This document shows positions 50,468 to 59,649 of a DNA stretch of 64,000 bases, in pieces. The stretch is from NCBI GenBank assembly GCA_020849665.1, contig JADLFX010000019.1, positions 1 to 64,000 of the forward strand. Reading direction: 5' to 3'. Made by a program: the position numbers and the translations under genes. How positions within the stretch are numbered: the first letter of the stretch is position 1; each line of letters starts with the position of its first letter. Below the pieces are notes generated by a model. That model worked only from the letters and a program-made list of their open reading frames with translations. It had not been told where the DNA came from and did not search any database. This stretch comes from Planctomycetota bacterium (GTDB lineage Bacteria > Planctomycetota > UBA1135 > UBA2386).

Positions 50468-52606
50468 ATGGCATCCTCTGGCATTCCCTCCCGCCGCCGG
50501 CGTGTGGCCCTGCTGGGCACGGGGTTCATCGCCGGCGCCCACGTCGCGGCCCTGCGGGCGCTCGGGGACCTCGAGCTGTGGGCGGTCTGCGACCGCGACC
50601 ATGGACGCCTGCACGGGTTCGCCCGCCGCCACGGGATCGGGCGCGCGTGCGCCGACCTCGATGCCCTGCTCGCCACCTCGCCCGACGTCGTGCACGTCCT
50701 CACGCCTCCCGACCGGCATGCCGAGGCGGTGCGGCGCTGCCTGGAGGCGGGCGTGGCGGTGCTCGCCGAGAAGCCGCTCGTGCTGGGCGCCGAGGAGGCG
50801 CGCGAACTCGGCGCGCTCGCGGCGGCGCGCGGGCTCGCCCTGGGCGTGAACCACAACCTGGTGTTCCACCCCGCGTTCGTGCGGCTGCGCCGGCTCGTGG
50901 CGCGCGGCGCAGTGGGCCGTCTCGAGCACCTCGACCTCGTGCACCACGTGCCGCTGCGCCAGCTGCACGGCGGCGATCTGGGCGCGTGGGTGCTGCGCGC
51001 TCCCGAGCACATCCTCTACGAACAGGCGGTGCATCCGCTCTCGCTGGTCGTGAGCCTCCTGGGTCCGGCGCGCACGGTGCAGGTGCAGACCAGCGGCGTC
51101 CGCGTGCTGGACCACGGCGGCGCATTCGTGGCCGGCTGGTCCCTGGCCATCGTCTGTGCGCGCGGCACGGCGCAGCTCTGGCTCGGGTTCGGGCGGAGCC
51201 AGACGGAGACCACCGTGCACGCGCTCGGCACGGACGGTACCGCGTGGCTCGACCTGGCGCGCGGCACGCTGCTGCGGGGCCGCAAGACCCGCTGGCCCGA
51301 CATGGTCGACGCTGCGGCGAACGAGGCGGGCCGGGCCTGCGAGGCCGTGCGGCGCGCCGTCGTGGAACCGGCACGGTACGTGGCCGGCCTCTTCGGCCTG
51401 GGCGCCGGCAGCGACCCGCATGCACGCAGCATGCGTGCCAGCGTGCAGGCCTTCCACGCGGCCCTGGGCCGTGGCGCGCCGCCGCCCTGCGATGCCGCGC
51501 ACGCCGCCGAGGTGCTGGCGGTCTGCGACGCGGCGGCGGCTGCCGTGCGCGCACTGCCGCGTGCGCAGATGCCGTTCCAGCCGCCTCCGCCGGTGCCGCC
51601 CCGCCGCGGCGAGATCGCGGTGATCGGCGCGGCCGGCTTCGTGGGGCGCGGTTTGGTGGCGGAGGCGCTGGCCCAGGGCCTCCCGGTCACGCTCGTGGTC
51701 CGGCGTCCCGAGGCGCTGCCGCTCGCGCTGCGCGGTCCGGAGCTGAGGGTGTTGCAGGCCGATGCCCGTGATCCACAGGCCCTGGGTGCGGCGCTGGCCG
51801 GAGTGCGGTACGTCGTGCACCTCGCCACCGCGGCGGGCGAGGATCCTGCGCAGGTCGCCGCCAGCATGGTGCAGGGCGCCGACGCGGTGGCCTCGGCTTG
51901 CCTGGCGCAGGGGGTCGAGCGCCTGGTGTACGTGTCGTCCAGCGCGGCGCTCTACCTGGGCGGGCGGCGGCCGGTGTCCGACGATGCGGGTCCTGACCCG
52001 ATGCCCTCCCGGCGCGGCGCGTACGCGCAGGGCAAGATCGCCGCCGAGGCACGACTGCGGGAGCGCGCGCGCGGCGAGGGGCTGCGCCTCGTCGTCGTCC
52101 GTCCGGCGATCGTGGTCGGGTCCGAGGCTGCCCTGCAGCACCCGGGCGTGGGCATCTGGGTGCGGGACGGCGTGTGCGTCGGCTATGGCCTGGGGCGGCA
52201 GCCGCTGCCGTTCGTCCTCGTGCGGGACGTGGCGCGGGCGCTGCTCGGCGCCTTGCGCAGCGAGGCCGCCGTGGGGCGCTCCTACGACCTGGCCGGCGAC
52301 GTGCGCCTGGGCGCACGGGCATGGCTGGCCGCGGTGCAGGAACGCCGCGGGCGCCGGTTCGTGTTCGTGCCGCGGCCGCTCTGGCTGACCTGGACCTTGG
52401 AGGCCGCCAAGTGGCTGATCAAGCGTCTCGCGGGACGTCCGGCGTCCTGGGTGAGCGCGCGCGATCTCGCCTCGCGCAGCTTCCGCGCGCCGATCGTGTG
52501 CGAGGCGGCGCGGCGCGACCTCGGGTTCGCACCCGAGCCGGACCGCACGCGCTTCCTGGCGGCGGCGATCCCGCCGGCGGCGGAGGGCGGCGAGGCCGGG
52601 CCGTGA
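50468..52606 (+). CDS. fusion of a Gfo/Idh/MocA oxidoreductase and an NAD-dependent epimerase/dehydratase
   Basis: A 712-residue two-domain enzyme. Residues 10-375 are a GFO/IDH protein: VALLGTGFIAGAHVAAL (dinucleotide site) and VLAEKPLVLG (the EKP motif). Residues 382-700 form an extended SDR with IGAAGFVGRGLVAEAL, YVSSSAALY and the Tyr519-x3-Lys523 pair (GAYAQGKIAAE). A short Pro-rich linker separates the two. Each domain alone is common in nucleotide-sugar metabolism; the fusion suggests two consecutive redox steps. Its GTGA overlap with a GT4 glycosyltransferase gene supports a role in glycan synthesis. ATG 50468 is chosen. Confidence 0.92.
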   Translation: MASSGIPSRRRRVALLGTGFIAGAHVAALRALGDLELWAVCDRDHGRLHGFARRHGIGRACADLDALLATSPDVVHVLTPPDRHAEAVRRCLEAGVAVLAEKPLVLGAEEARELGALAAARGLALGVNHNLVFHPAFVRLRRLVARGAVGRLEHLDLVHHVPLRQLHGGDLGAWVLRAPEHILYEQAVHPLSLVVSLLGPARTVQVQTSGVRVLDHGGAFVAGWSLAIVCARGTAQLWLGFGRSQTETTVHALGTDGTAWLDLARGTLLRGRKTRWPDMVDAAANEAGRACEAVRRAVVEPARYVAGLFGLGAGSDPHARSMRASVQAFHAALGRGAPPPCDAAHAAEVLAVCDAAAAAVRALPRAQMPFQPPPPVPPRRGEIAVIGAAGFVGRGLVAEALAQGLPVTLVVRRPEALPLALRGPELRVLQADARDPQALGAALAGVRYVVHLATAAGEDPAQVAASMVQGADAVASACLAQGVERLVYVSSSAALYLGGRRPVSDDAGPDPMPSRRGAYAQGKIAAEARLRERARGEGLRLVVVRPAIVVGSEAALQHPGVGIWVRDGVCVGYGLGRQPLPFVLVRDVARALLGALRSEAAVGRSYDLAGDVRLGARAWLAAVQERRGRRFVFVPRPLWLTWTLEAAKWLIKRLAGRPASWVSARDLASRSFRAPIVCEAARRDLGFAPEPDRTRFLAAAIPPAAEGGEAGP

Positions 52607-53706
52607 GTCAGCACTGGCTGCACGTGTTCGCCACCTTCGATCCGGGAGGGCCGCAGGTGCGTGCCGCCCAGATCTTCGCCCTGCTCGGCGCGGACGTCCG
52701 GCACACCGTGATCGCGATGGATGGCGCCACCGGCGCGTGCGCGCGCGTGCCGGCCGGTGTGCGGGTGGACGTGGCCTCCGCCCCGGCGGGCCGGGGCCTC
52801 TGGGCGCGCTCGGGCGCGTTCGCGCGGCAGATCCGCGCCCTCACACCGGACCTGCTGCTCACCTACAACTTCGGGGCGATCGAGGCCGTGGCCGGCGCGT
52901 GGCGCGCGAGGCAGCGCGCGCTGGTCCACCACGAGGACGGCTTCGGGCCAGAGGAGGCTGCGCTCCTCCTGGCGCGGCGCAACTGGGCGCGGCGCCTCCT
53001 GCTGCGCGCCCCCGCGGCCGTGGTCGTGCCGTCCCAGGTCCTCGCGCGGATCGCCACCGGCACGTGGTGGGTGCCGCGGGGCCGCGTGCACCACCTCGCC
53101 AACGGCGTGGACCTGCGGCGCTTCCGGCCGCGCGCGCAGCCGGTGGCGCGCTCCCCCGTGGTGATCGGCAGCGTCGGTTCGTTCCGTGCGGTCAAGAACC
53201 AGCAGCTGCTCTTGCGCGCGTACGCCGGGATGCGCCTGCGCGACCATGCGCGCCTGCTCCTGGTGGGGGATGGTCCCGACCGGCCGGCATGCGAGCGGCT
53301 GGCGCGCGAACTCGGCATCGCGGAGCGCGTGACCTTCCGCGGCGCGGTGGACGACACCGCTCCGGTCTACCACGAGATGGACCTGCTCGCGGTGAGCTCG
53401 ACCACCGAGCAGATGCCGCTTGCCGTCCTGGAGGCGATGGCGAGCGGCCTGCCGATCGCCGCCACGCCGGTGGGCGACGTCGAGGCGATGGTGCACGAGC
53501 TCAACCGTCCGTACCTGGCGGCATTCCCCGAGCCCACGGCGCTCGGTGTCGGCCTGGACTCCCTGGTCTCGGATCCCGAGGTGCGCGCCGCGGTGGGCCG
53601 CGCCAACCGCGAGCGCTGCGAGCAGCATTACGAGGCACAGACCTGCCTGGGCCGCTACGCGGCGCTGTATCGCGAAGTGGCGGCAGGGCATCGGCAGGGC
53701 TCCTGA
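52603..53706 (+). CDS. GT4-family glycosyltransferase
   Basis: A 367-residue GT-B fold protein. The N-terminal half contains FATFDPGGPQVRA (substrate-loop Gly pair). The C-terminal half has the GT4 pattern IGSVGSFRAVKNQQLLLRAY, LLLVGDGPDRPA, then SSTTEQMPLAVLEAMASGLP with the E-x7-E nucleotide-sugar-binding motif. It adds a sugar from a nucleotide donor to an unidentified acceptor. It starts with GTG overlapping the upstream stop codon, so donor processing and transfer are probably coupled. No other glycan gene lies within reach. Confidence 0.93.
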   Translation: MSQHWLHVFATFDPGGPQVRAAQIFALLGADVRHTVIAMDGATGACARVPAGVRVDVASAPAGRGLWARSGAFARQIRALTPDLLLTYNFGAIEAVAGAWRARQRALVHHEDGFGPEEAALLLARRNWARRLLLRAPAAVVVPSQVLARIATGTWWVPRGRVHHLANGVDLRRFRPRAQPVARSPVVIGSVGSFRAVKNQQLLLRAYAGMRLRDHARLLLVGDGPDRPACERLARELGIAERVTFRGAVDDTAPVYHEMDLLAVSSTTEQMPLAVLEAMASGLPIAATPVGDVEAMVHELNRPYLAAFPEPTALGVGLDSLVSDPEVRAAVGRANRERCEQHYEAQTCLGRYAALYREVAAGHRQGS

Positions 53707-53870
53707 GGGCAGACCCCCGGCGCCCCAATGCCGGACGGCGGCGGCGACGAGCCTTGGAGGCCCGGGGTGCCGTGCGTGCGGCGCGGCGCCTCGTGGTTCC
53801 GGCGCTGCATGCGACGGGCACCCAGCGCCCCTCGCCTGCGGAGGTCACGGATCGTCCGAGCCTCGTGCCC

Positions 53871-54166
53871 TGTCGAGGCGGCCGCCTCTCCTCTCTTCTG
53901 GGCTGCCTTCGCGTTGTCGCCGCCGGGGGGTTCGAAAGGGGGGCCACTGGCCCCCCTTGGGCCAACTCGGGGTTCGAAAGGGGGGCCACTGGCCCCCCTT
54001 GGGCTAAGGCCGTTCCCTCGGGCTGCCGTGTCGAGGCCTCCGCCTCGCCTCTCTGCTGGGCGGCCTTGTCGTTGTTGCCGCCGGGGGGTTCGAAAGGGGG
54101 GCCACTGGCCCCCCTTGGGCCAACTCGGGGTTCGAAAGGGGGGCCACTGGCGCCCCTTGGGCCAAC
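53871..54166. repeat. tandem duplication of a 158-bp unit
   Basis: Unit A starts at 53871 and unit B at 54029, both with TGTCGAGG. The first 60 bp of each differ at 8 positions. Each unit then carries two hairpin modules of 42-bp period. Unit A is followed by a short linker before B. The array fills the gap between two converging genes, and the 460 bp from 53707 to 54166 hold no credible gene. Confidence 0.85.
53929..54160. repeat. four REP-like palindromic hairpins
   Basis: Four copies of a roughly 34-bp element begin GGTTCGAAAGGGGGGCC. The perfect stems AAGGGGGGCC-ACT-GGCCCCCCTT lie at 53936-53958, 53978-54000 and 54094-54116. The fourth (54136-54158) has one changed base (GGCGCCCC). The elements pair as head-to-tail doublets with 42-bp spacing. 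They could act as bidirectional terminators or be REP elements mobilised by a RAYT transposase elsewhere. Confidence 0.85.
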
Positions 54167-55204
54167 TCAGAACTTCACGCCGAACCCGACCTCGAAGAAG
54201 AAGTTCGGCTCGAGCGTGCCGTTGTAGCGCGCGCCGGCGGGATCGCGGAACTGGTAGTCGCCGGCCACGATCGCGCCGAGGCGGCCGAACGCGCTCAGGT
54301 TGTCCGTGAAGCGGATGGTGGCGTCGCCGTAGGCGCGGATCTCCTGCACGTTCACCGAGTACTCGATCTTGCCCGTGGCGGGGGCCGAACGCTGGCGGAA
54401 CTCGTCGCCCTGGACGTCGGCGCCGACGCCCAGGATCAGCCAGTTGGAGGGCGTCCACGAGAAGCGCAGGTACTCGGGGGCGAGCACGTCGAAGCGGAAC
54501 TCGGGGCTCAGGTACCACGAGAGGCCGAGCACCGGGTAGACCGGCATCTCCTCGAAGGTGCCGTCGTAGTTCACTCCGAACTTGAGGAAGAGGTTGCCGT
54601 TCTCCTCGAGGCGCCAGCTCAACAGGGCCTTGGCGTACCACTGGTAGTCCTCGGTGCTGAGCGCGCCGTCGAAGTCGGAGTAGATGCCGGGCATGAACTC
54701 GCCCTCGAGCAGGATCCGATCGTTGACGAAGTGGGCGAGGCCCACGTTCAGGCCGGCGACATGCAGCTCGTCGTCCTCCGCGCCCACGACGAGGTTGTCG
54801 AAGTTGTAGTCGCGGAGCTGGTACCGCCCGCCGATCCGCAGCATGGTGTCGGGCTGCAGCGCGAAGGGCAGGCGCGCCAGGAAGTTCACCTGCTGCAGAT
54901 CGAAGTCGCCGGCCTCGCCCTGCACCTGCTGCTGCTGGTCCCAGATGTAGCTGCCGGTGATGTCGGGGGTGAAGGGCCGGTACTTGACCATGTACTCGCC
55001 GTGGTACTCGTTCCACAGCGTGGACGGCGCGTAGTCGCGATCCTGCGGCGGGCGGCCCTGTCGGTCCTGGCCGGCGAAAGGTTCCAGCTTCCAGATCGGC
55101 CGCTCCGGCGCGGCGCTGGTGCGCGACGCAGGAGTCGGGCTCTTGGGCCCGTCGGGAAGAGGCAGTGCGCTCGCCAGGAGGGCGAACAGGAGGATCGGGT
55201 TCAT
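54167..55204 (-). CDS. outer-membrane beta-barrel protein (DUF6268-like)
   Basis: A 345-residue protein with a signal peptide (PILLFALLASALPLPDG). Alternating hydrophobic and polar residues make about a dozen beta strands (GSYIWDQQQQ, MLRIGGRYQLRDYNF, ENGNLFLKFGVNYDG, YLRFSWTPSNWLILGVGADV), and the protein ends in VGFGVKF with a C-terminal Phe, as outer-membrane barrels do. This matches planctomycetal DUF6268 proteins. The function is unknown; transport or surface structure are possible. Its stop codon abuts the hairpin array. Start is ATG 55204. Confidence 0.88.
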   Translation of the reverse strand: MNPILLFALLASALPLPDGPKSPTPASRTSAAPERPIWKLEPFAGQDRQGRPPQDRDYAPSTLWNEYHGEYMVKYRPFTPDITGSYIWDQQQQVQGEAGDFDLQQVNFLARLPFALQPDTMLRIGGRYQLRDYNFDNLVVGAEDDELHVAGLNVGLAHFVNDRILLEGEFMPGIYSDFDGALSTEDYQWYAKALLSWRLEENGNLFLKFGVNYDGTFEEMPVYPVLGLSWYLSPEFRFDVLAPEYLRFSWTPSNWLILGVGADVQGDEFRQRSAPATGKIEYSVNVQEIRAYGDATIRFTDNLSAFGRLGAIVAGDYQFRDPAGARYNGTLEPNFFFEVGFGVKF

Positions 55205-55425
55205 GTCGCTCGCAACGGGTGGGGACGTGGAACGGGCGCACCCATTGCCCCTCCCTACGAGGCCCATGGACGCGCCGCCCTGCGTCGTGATGCGGCGGCA
55301 ATCCTGCCGAACCGGCGGGCGGAATCAACGGGAGAGGAGGGGACTCCCCGTACGGTGCCGCCCCGGCACGGCGCAGGGCTCCGGCCGCCTACGCACGACG
55401 CGTGCGCGGTGGCCGCGAAACCTGC

Positions 55426-56589
55426 TCAGCGCTGGAAGATCGGCAGGTACTGGAAGGGGATCTGGAGCACGAGGCAGGCCACCGCGGTGGCGAACGCGTC
55501 GCCGGGCCCCTCCCGGTTGAGCCAGCGGCCGTCGTCCTGCTGCAGCGCCAGGAGGTCGGCGGTGAGGCGGTCCCGGTACTGCTGCCAGCGCTCCCCGCCG
55601 GCGTGGTGGAGAGCCTGGGCCGCGTAGTAGTTCCCGTACCAGTAGTAGAAGTGGTCGGCGTAGTACTCGCGCATGCCGCGGTACTCGTCGCCCAGGAAGC
55701 GCAGGGCGCGCCCGTAGAGGGGTTCCTCGTACACGCCGGCCGAGAAGAGGGAGGTCACGGCCGCGGCGTTGATCGCGTAGTCGCGGCTCTTCGAGTACGC
55801 CCCGCGCCCGCGGATCTTGTAGTAGAAGAGCCCGGTCCAGGCGCCACGTTCGACGCGGCTCGCCCGCACGTACTCCACGGCGCGGTCCATCGCGCTGCGC
55901 GGCACGCGGATGCCCACGTTGTGGGCGGCGCGCAGGGCCTGGAGCTGGCAGACCGTCACCGAGAGGTCGGCCTCCTGCGTGAACGGCGTGTAGCGCCATG
56001 CGCCCTGGGCATTCTGCGTGTCCAGGATGATGTGCACTGCACTCTCGAGCCCGCGGCGCACCCGGTCCTCGCGCACCATCCCGTGCACCTGCGCCAGGAA
56101 GAGCGTGGCGAACGCGTGGCTGTACATCACCGTGTCCGCGTCGGACACGAGGCCGTTCTCGCCGGTGTGGGCCAGCACGTAGTCCAGGACCTTGCGCACG
56201 TTCGGCCCGTATCGGCCCCGCCCGGGCAGGTTGCCGCCGGCCAGGAAGGCCAGGCCACAGAGCGACGAGACGCCGACGTGGGCACGGTCGAGGCGGGCCA
56301 GAGCCTGGGTGTCGAGCTCGACCACGTAGGCGTCGCCCTGCTTGAAGCCGACGTCGGCCAGCCAGCCGCCGCTCGGCCGCTGTTGCGCGGCGAGCCAGGC
56401 GAGGCCGCGATCGACGCTCGCCTGGAGGGCCGCCAGCCCCTTGCCCTCGGTCGAAGGGTCCGTGTCGACCGCCGCGGGCAGGGGCGCAGGCGGGAGGACG
56501 CGCTGCTGCGCGGCGAGCCCGCACAGGGGCGCCAGCCACCCGAGGCCCCCTGCCATGGGCGCCAGCCACCGCGCGGTTCCGGATCGCAT
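55426..56589 (-). CDS. alpha-toroid protein (prenyltransferase/squalene cyclase-like repeats)
   Basis: A 387-residue protein. A signal-like hydrophobic N-terminus (WLAPMAGGLGWLAPLCGLAA) is followed by repeats of the terpene cyclase/prenyltransferase barrel (RGLAWLAAQQRPSGGW, LDTQNAQGAWRYTP, LLALQQDDGRWL). The DXDD motif of squalene-hopene cyclase is absent, so catalysis in hopanoid synthesis is unlikely. Many Planctomycetota encode such secreted toroid proteins of unknown role. It is separated by a 221-bp gap from the barrel gene and by 50 bp from the saccharopine-dehydrogenase-like gene. Confidence 0.88.
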   Translation of the reverse strand: MRSGTARWLAPMAGGLGWLAPLCGLAAQQRVLPPAPLPAAVDTDPSTEGKGLAALQASVDRGLAWLAAQQRPSGGWLADVGFKQGDAYVVELDTQALARLDRAHVGVSSLCGLAFLAGGNLPGRGRYGPNVRKVLDYVLAHTGENGLVSDADTVMYSHAFATLFLAQVHGMVREDRVRRGLESAVHIILDTQNAQGAWRYTPFTQEADLSVTVCQLQALRAAHNVGIRVPRSAMDRAVEYVRASRVERGAWTGLFYYKIRGRGAYSKSRDYAINAAAVTSLFSAGVYEEPLYGRALRFLGDEYRGMREYYADHFYYWYGNYYAAQALHHAGGERWQQYRDRLTADLLALQQDDGRWLNREGPGDAFATAVACLVLQIPFQYLPIFQR

Positions 56590-56639
56590 GGCGCCGCATG
56601 CTAGCGGCGCCCGCCCTAGGCGTCAGGGCCGGGCCCGTC

Positions 56640-57716
56640 CTAGGCGAAGCACCGGCCGAACCGGTTGGCCAGGAACTCCTCGTGGCGGACGTCCTCCTGG
56701 CGCACGAAACCCTGCTGCGGCAGCCGGCCCTGCAAGAGCAGGTCCGCGACCGCGCAGATCCCTCCGGCCGTGGTCACCTGGATCGCGCTCCACAACTCGC
56801 CATGCATCTCGCGGTGCTGCACGCGGTGCGCGTAGGTCTTCTCGACGTAGCGGCCGTTCTCGGTGCCCTTGGCATACGCGAAGATCACCACCACGTCGTC
56901 CGTGGTCGTGGGCAGGGCGCGGTCGAAGATCCGGACGAGTTCCTCGCGGTGCTCGCGGAACCGCAGGTCGTGCAGCAGGAACTTCACCAGGTCGCGGTGG
57001 CCCGGATAGCGGAGGGTCTTGTAGTTCACGTGCCTGGCTTTGCCGGCCAGGGTCTCGGCCAGGGTGCCGAGTCCGCCCGAGGTGTTGAAGGCCTCGTAGG
57101 GCACGCCGTCGATGGAGAGCTGTTCGACCTGCTCGAGCGGCGGCACCTCGACCTTCCGTCCGTCGATCAGGGCCTCGCAGGGGTTGCAGTACTCGTTGAC
57201 CAGCCCGTCGGTGCTCCAGGTCAGGTTGTAGCGCAGCGCGTTGGTGGGGAAGCGCGGCAGCGCGCCCACGCGCAGGTTGAGCTCCTGGATCTCGCTCATG
57301 CCGCGCACCAGGTGCATCCCGGCGATCGAGATGAAGCCGGGGGCGAGGCCGCACTGGGGGATGAACGCCGTCTTCGCGTCCTTGGCCAGCGCCTTCACGT
57401 GGTGGGTCACCGCCACGTCCTCGGTGAGGTCGAGGTAGTGCGCGCCGTGCGCCTTGGCTCGCTCGGCGATGCGCTTGTTGTGGCGGAACGGCGCGCACGA
57501 CAGCACGGCGCGCGCGCCGTGCAGGATCGCGTCGAGCTCGGAGTTGGCGTCGAAGTCGACGCGCTGGGTGCTGCCGTGCCGCAGCGTGCGGCCGACGGTC
57601 TCGAGGTTGCCGGCGTGGGCATCGCCGACGCGGAGGCGGTACTCACCCGTGCCGTCGAGCAGGCGGGTGACGAGGCGGCCGATCTTGCCGGCGCCGAGGA
57701 TGACGACGTCGTACAT
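56640..57716 (-). CDS. saccharopine dehydrogenase-like protein
   Basis: A 358-residue NAD(P)-binding protein of the saccharopine dehydrogenase family (LYS9-like/homospermidine synthase-like). The nucleotide site is VILGAGKIGRLV. Further family elements are SCAPFRHNKRIAERAKAHG, YLDLTEDV and CGLAPGFISIAGMHL. It is about 70 residues shorter than typical Lys9. Candidate reactions are lysine/saccharopine interconversion or a polyamine-type condensation; no other lysine or polyamine gene is nearby. Start is ATG 57716. Confidence 0.9.
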   Translation of the reverse strand: MYDVVILGAGKIGRLVTRLLDGTGEYRLRVGDAHAGNLETVGRTLRHGSTQRVDFDANSELDAILHGARAVLSCAPFRHNKRIAERAKAHGAHYLDLTEDVAVTHHVKALAKDAKTAFIPQCGLAPGFISIAGMHLVRGMSEIQELNLRVGALPRFPTNALRYNLTWSTDGLVNEYCNPCEALIDGRKVEVPPLEQVEQLSIDGVPYEAFNTSGGLGTLAETLAGKARHVNYKTLRYPGHRDLVKFLLHDLRFREHREELVRIFDRALPTTTDDVVVIFAYAKGTENGRYVEKTYAHRVQHREMHGELWSAIQVTTAGGICAVADLLLQGRLPQQGFVRQEDVRHEEFLANRFGRCFA

Positions 57717-57784
57717 GCGTAGCTGCGCGGAGAGGGAAACCGCGACTCTCTAGCGCCGGGATCGACCGGAAGGAAGCGCGGACT

Positions 57785-58600
57785 TCACTTGCGCCCGACC
57801 ACGTACGCGAGCCATGCAGAGTCGGCCTCGCCGTGGTCCTTGCGCCGCCACACGCCGTTGCCCCTGCCGGTGCGGGCTTCGGTGCCCTCCCAGAGCACGT
57901 GCACGTCGCGGAAGCCGGAACGTTGCAGCGCGGCGCGCAGCTCCGGGATGGTCCACAGCCGCCAGTCGTAGGTGAACGCCTTGCGCAGGCGCGTCCCGTC
58001 GCGGAACTCGAAGTGGATGTGGCAGAGGATCGAGTGCGTGATCGGGTCGAAGCGCGCCTGGTCCCACACGTAGGTGAAGCCGCGATTGCGGCGGCGCTCC
58101 TGCATCTCGACCTGGCTCTGTGCGCCGCCGAAGAGGTCCATGGCCAGCACGCCGCCGGGTTCGAGCCCGCGCCAGGCGTTGCGGACGTAGGCGTCCAGGT
58201 CGGGTTCGCGTTGGAACACGAACCACGAGAAGTTCATCGCCGCGATCAGCTGCACGGCGGGGGGGCGCACGGTGCGGACGTCGCCGCGCATGAGGCGGAT
58301 GCGCCGGCGCTGGGGCGGCGTCAGGGCCGACAGGACGCGCGTGCGGGCGTAGTCGAGGACCTCGCGGTCCAGATCCACGCCGAGGGCGCGGTTGGCTGCG
58401 TGCCGGCGTACGAACGCCGCGGCGAGGTGGGCCGTGCCGCAGAAATCCTCGCGGAAGCGGCGCAGCGGCTGGCCCGTGTAGCGCTGGAACCAGCGCGCGA
58501 AGAACGCCGCGTCCTCTTCCGGGGCCTGGACCGCGATGGTGTAGAGCTCGTGCCTGTCGGCGGTGCGCGCCGTGTAGCGGGATGCGGACCTGGCTGCCAT
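57785..58600 (-). CDS. class I SAM-dependent methyltransferase
   Basis: A 271-residue protein. SAM-binding elements are EDFCGTAHLAAAF (motif I, with Gly-Thr-Ala), ALGVDLDREVLDYA (acidic motif II) and MRGDVRTVRPP, followed by GVLAMDLFGGAQ. The C-terminal third (LCHIHFEFRDGTRLRK, WTIPELRAALQRSGF) resembles the methyltransferase_11/25 type. The substrate is unknown. It lies 68 bp upstream of the saccharopine-dehydrogenase-like gene on the same strand and is divergent from an oxidoreductase (86-bp gap). Start is ATG 58600. Confidence 0.9.
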   Translation of the reverse strand: MAARSASRYTARTADRHELYTIAVQAPEEDAAFFARWFQRYTGQPLRRFREDFCGTAHLAAAFVRRHAANRALGVDLDREVLDYARTRVLSALTPPQRRRIRLMRGDVRTVRPPAVQLIAAMNFSWFVFQREPDLDAYVRNAWRGLEPGGVLAMDLFGGAQSQVEMQERRRNRGFTYVWDQARFDPITHSILCHIHFEFRDGTRLRKAFTYDWRLWTIPELRAALQRSGFRDVHVLWEGTEARTGRGNGVWRRKDHGEADSAWLAYVVGRK

Positions 58601-58686
58601 CGGCGATTCCTTAGCGGCCGCGGCGCCTGCGGCAAGTCCGAGCTTCGAGCCTGGAGCCCGCCGCGCCGCCATGGTCTGATCGGGGC

Positions 58687-59649
58687 GTGCGACCCGCCGC
58701 AGAGCCACTCGCCGCCGCCGTGCTCGGTGCCGGTCGGGCGCGCAACGGCCTCGGGCCCTTCCTGATCCGCTTCCTGGAGGAGGCGGGCGTGCGGGTCGTC
58801 GCGATCGCCGGCCGCGATCTGGGACGCACGCAGGAGCTGGCCGAGGTGCTCGCGCGCCGCCACGGGCATGCGGTGGCGGCGTGTCCCGACCCGCGTTCCC
58901 TGGCCCAGGTGCCGGGGCTGGATGCGTACGTGGTGGCGGCGCCGATCCCCGCGCACCGTGCCGGCCTCGAGGCTGCCCTGGCCGCGGGCCTGCCGGTGTT
59001 GGCCGAGAAGCCCCTGCTGGCGCCGGAGGAACACGACCTGGTCCCGGACCTGCTCGACCGCTTCGCCGCGCGTCGCCTGCTCCTGGTCGAGAACTGCCCC
59101 TGGCCGGAAGTGCTGGCAGAACTCGCCCCGCGCTGGCCGGAGGCGTTCGCGCCGCCGCTGCGGCGCCTCGAACTGCGCCTCTCGCCCACCCAGGCGGGCA
59201 GGGAGATGCTGGTCGATTCGCTCTCGCACCTGCTCAGCCTCCTGCAGGCCCTCGTGCCCGTGGACGCCGGCACGGCCATCCGCGACCTGCGCTGGAGCGG
59301 CCGTGGCGCCGCCAGCGAGGCGATGGACCTGGAGTTCGTGGCCGAACGACCATTCGCAGCGGTGGTCCTGCGCCTGCTGCTGCGGCGCGTGCCGGAGCAG
59401 CCGCGGCCGGCGTGGCTGGCGGTCAACGGCGTGCGCCTCGATCGAACGGTGGCGCTGCCCGACTACGCGATGTCGTTCGCCGGCGCGGGCCGCAGCCTGC
59501 GCGTGGGTGATCCTCTGCGCGCCCTCGTGTATGGTTTCGCCCGCTCGGTCAGGGAGGACGCTCATGAACGAACCCGCCGCGAATCCGACGCCATCCGGCA
59601 ACGTGCCCGCCTCTACCAGGCCATCGTCCGCGCCCACGACCAGGGCTGA
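58687..59649 (+). CDS. Gfo/Idh/MocA-like oxidoreductase
   Basis: A 320-residue protein that begins with GTG. Dinucleotide-binding elements are AAAVLGAGRARNGLGPFL and VVAIAGRDLGRTQELA, and AEKPLLAPEEHD carries the family EKP motif. The C-terminal half is shorter than usual. Typical substrates are sugars or other cyclic alcohols, but nothing in the neighbourhood names one. Its 3' end overlaps the radical SAM gene by 86 bp in a different frame. Confidence 0.85.
   Translation: MRPAAEPLAAAVLGAGRARNGLGPFLIRFLEEAGVRVVAIAGRDLGRTQELAEVLARRHGHAVAACPDPRSLAQVPGLDAYVVAAPIPAHRAGLEAALAAGLPVLAEKPLLAPEEHDLVPDLLDRFAARRLLLVENCPWPEVLAELAPRWPEAFAPPLRRLELRLSPTQAGREMLVDSLSHLLSLLQALVPVDAGTAIRDLRWSGRGAASEAMDLEFVAERPFAAVVLRLLLRRVPEQPRPAWLAVNGVRLDRTVALPDYAMSFAGAGRSLRVGDPLRALVYGFARSVREDAHERTRRESDAIRQRARLYQAIVRAHDQG

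Noticed and set aside
53871-54166. Hairpin array read as a CRISPR array
   Set aside because: The repeats are palindromic and differ in spacing (42 bp within doublets, 116 bp between them), the sequence between them is itself repeated, and no cas gene is present.
55426-56589. Squalene-hopene cyclase
   Set aside because: The protein is about half the usual length, has a signal-like N-terminus and lacks the DXDD catalytic motif.
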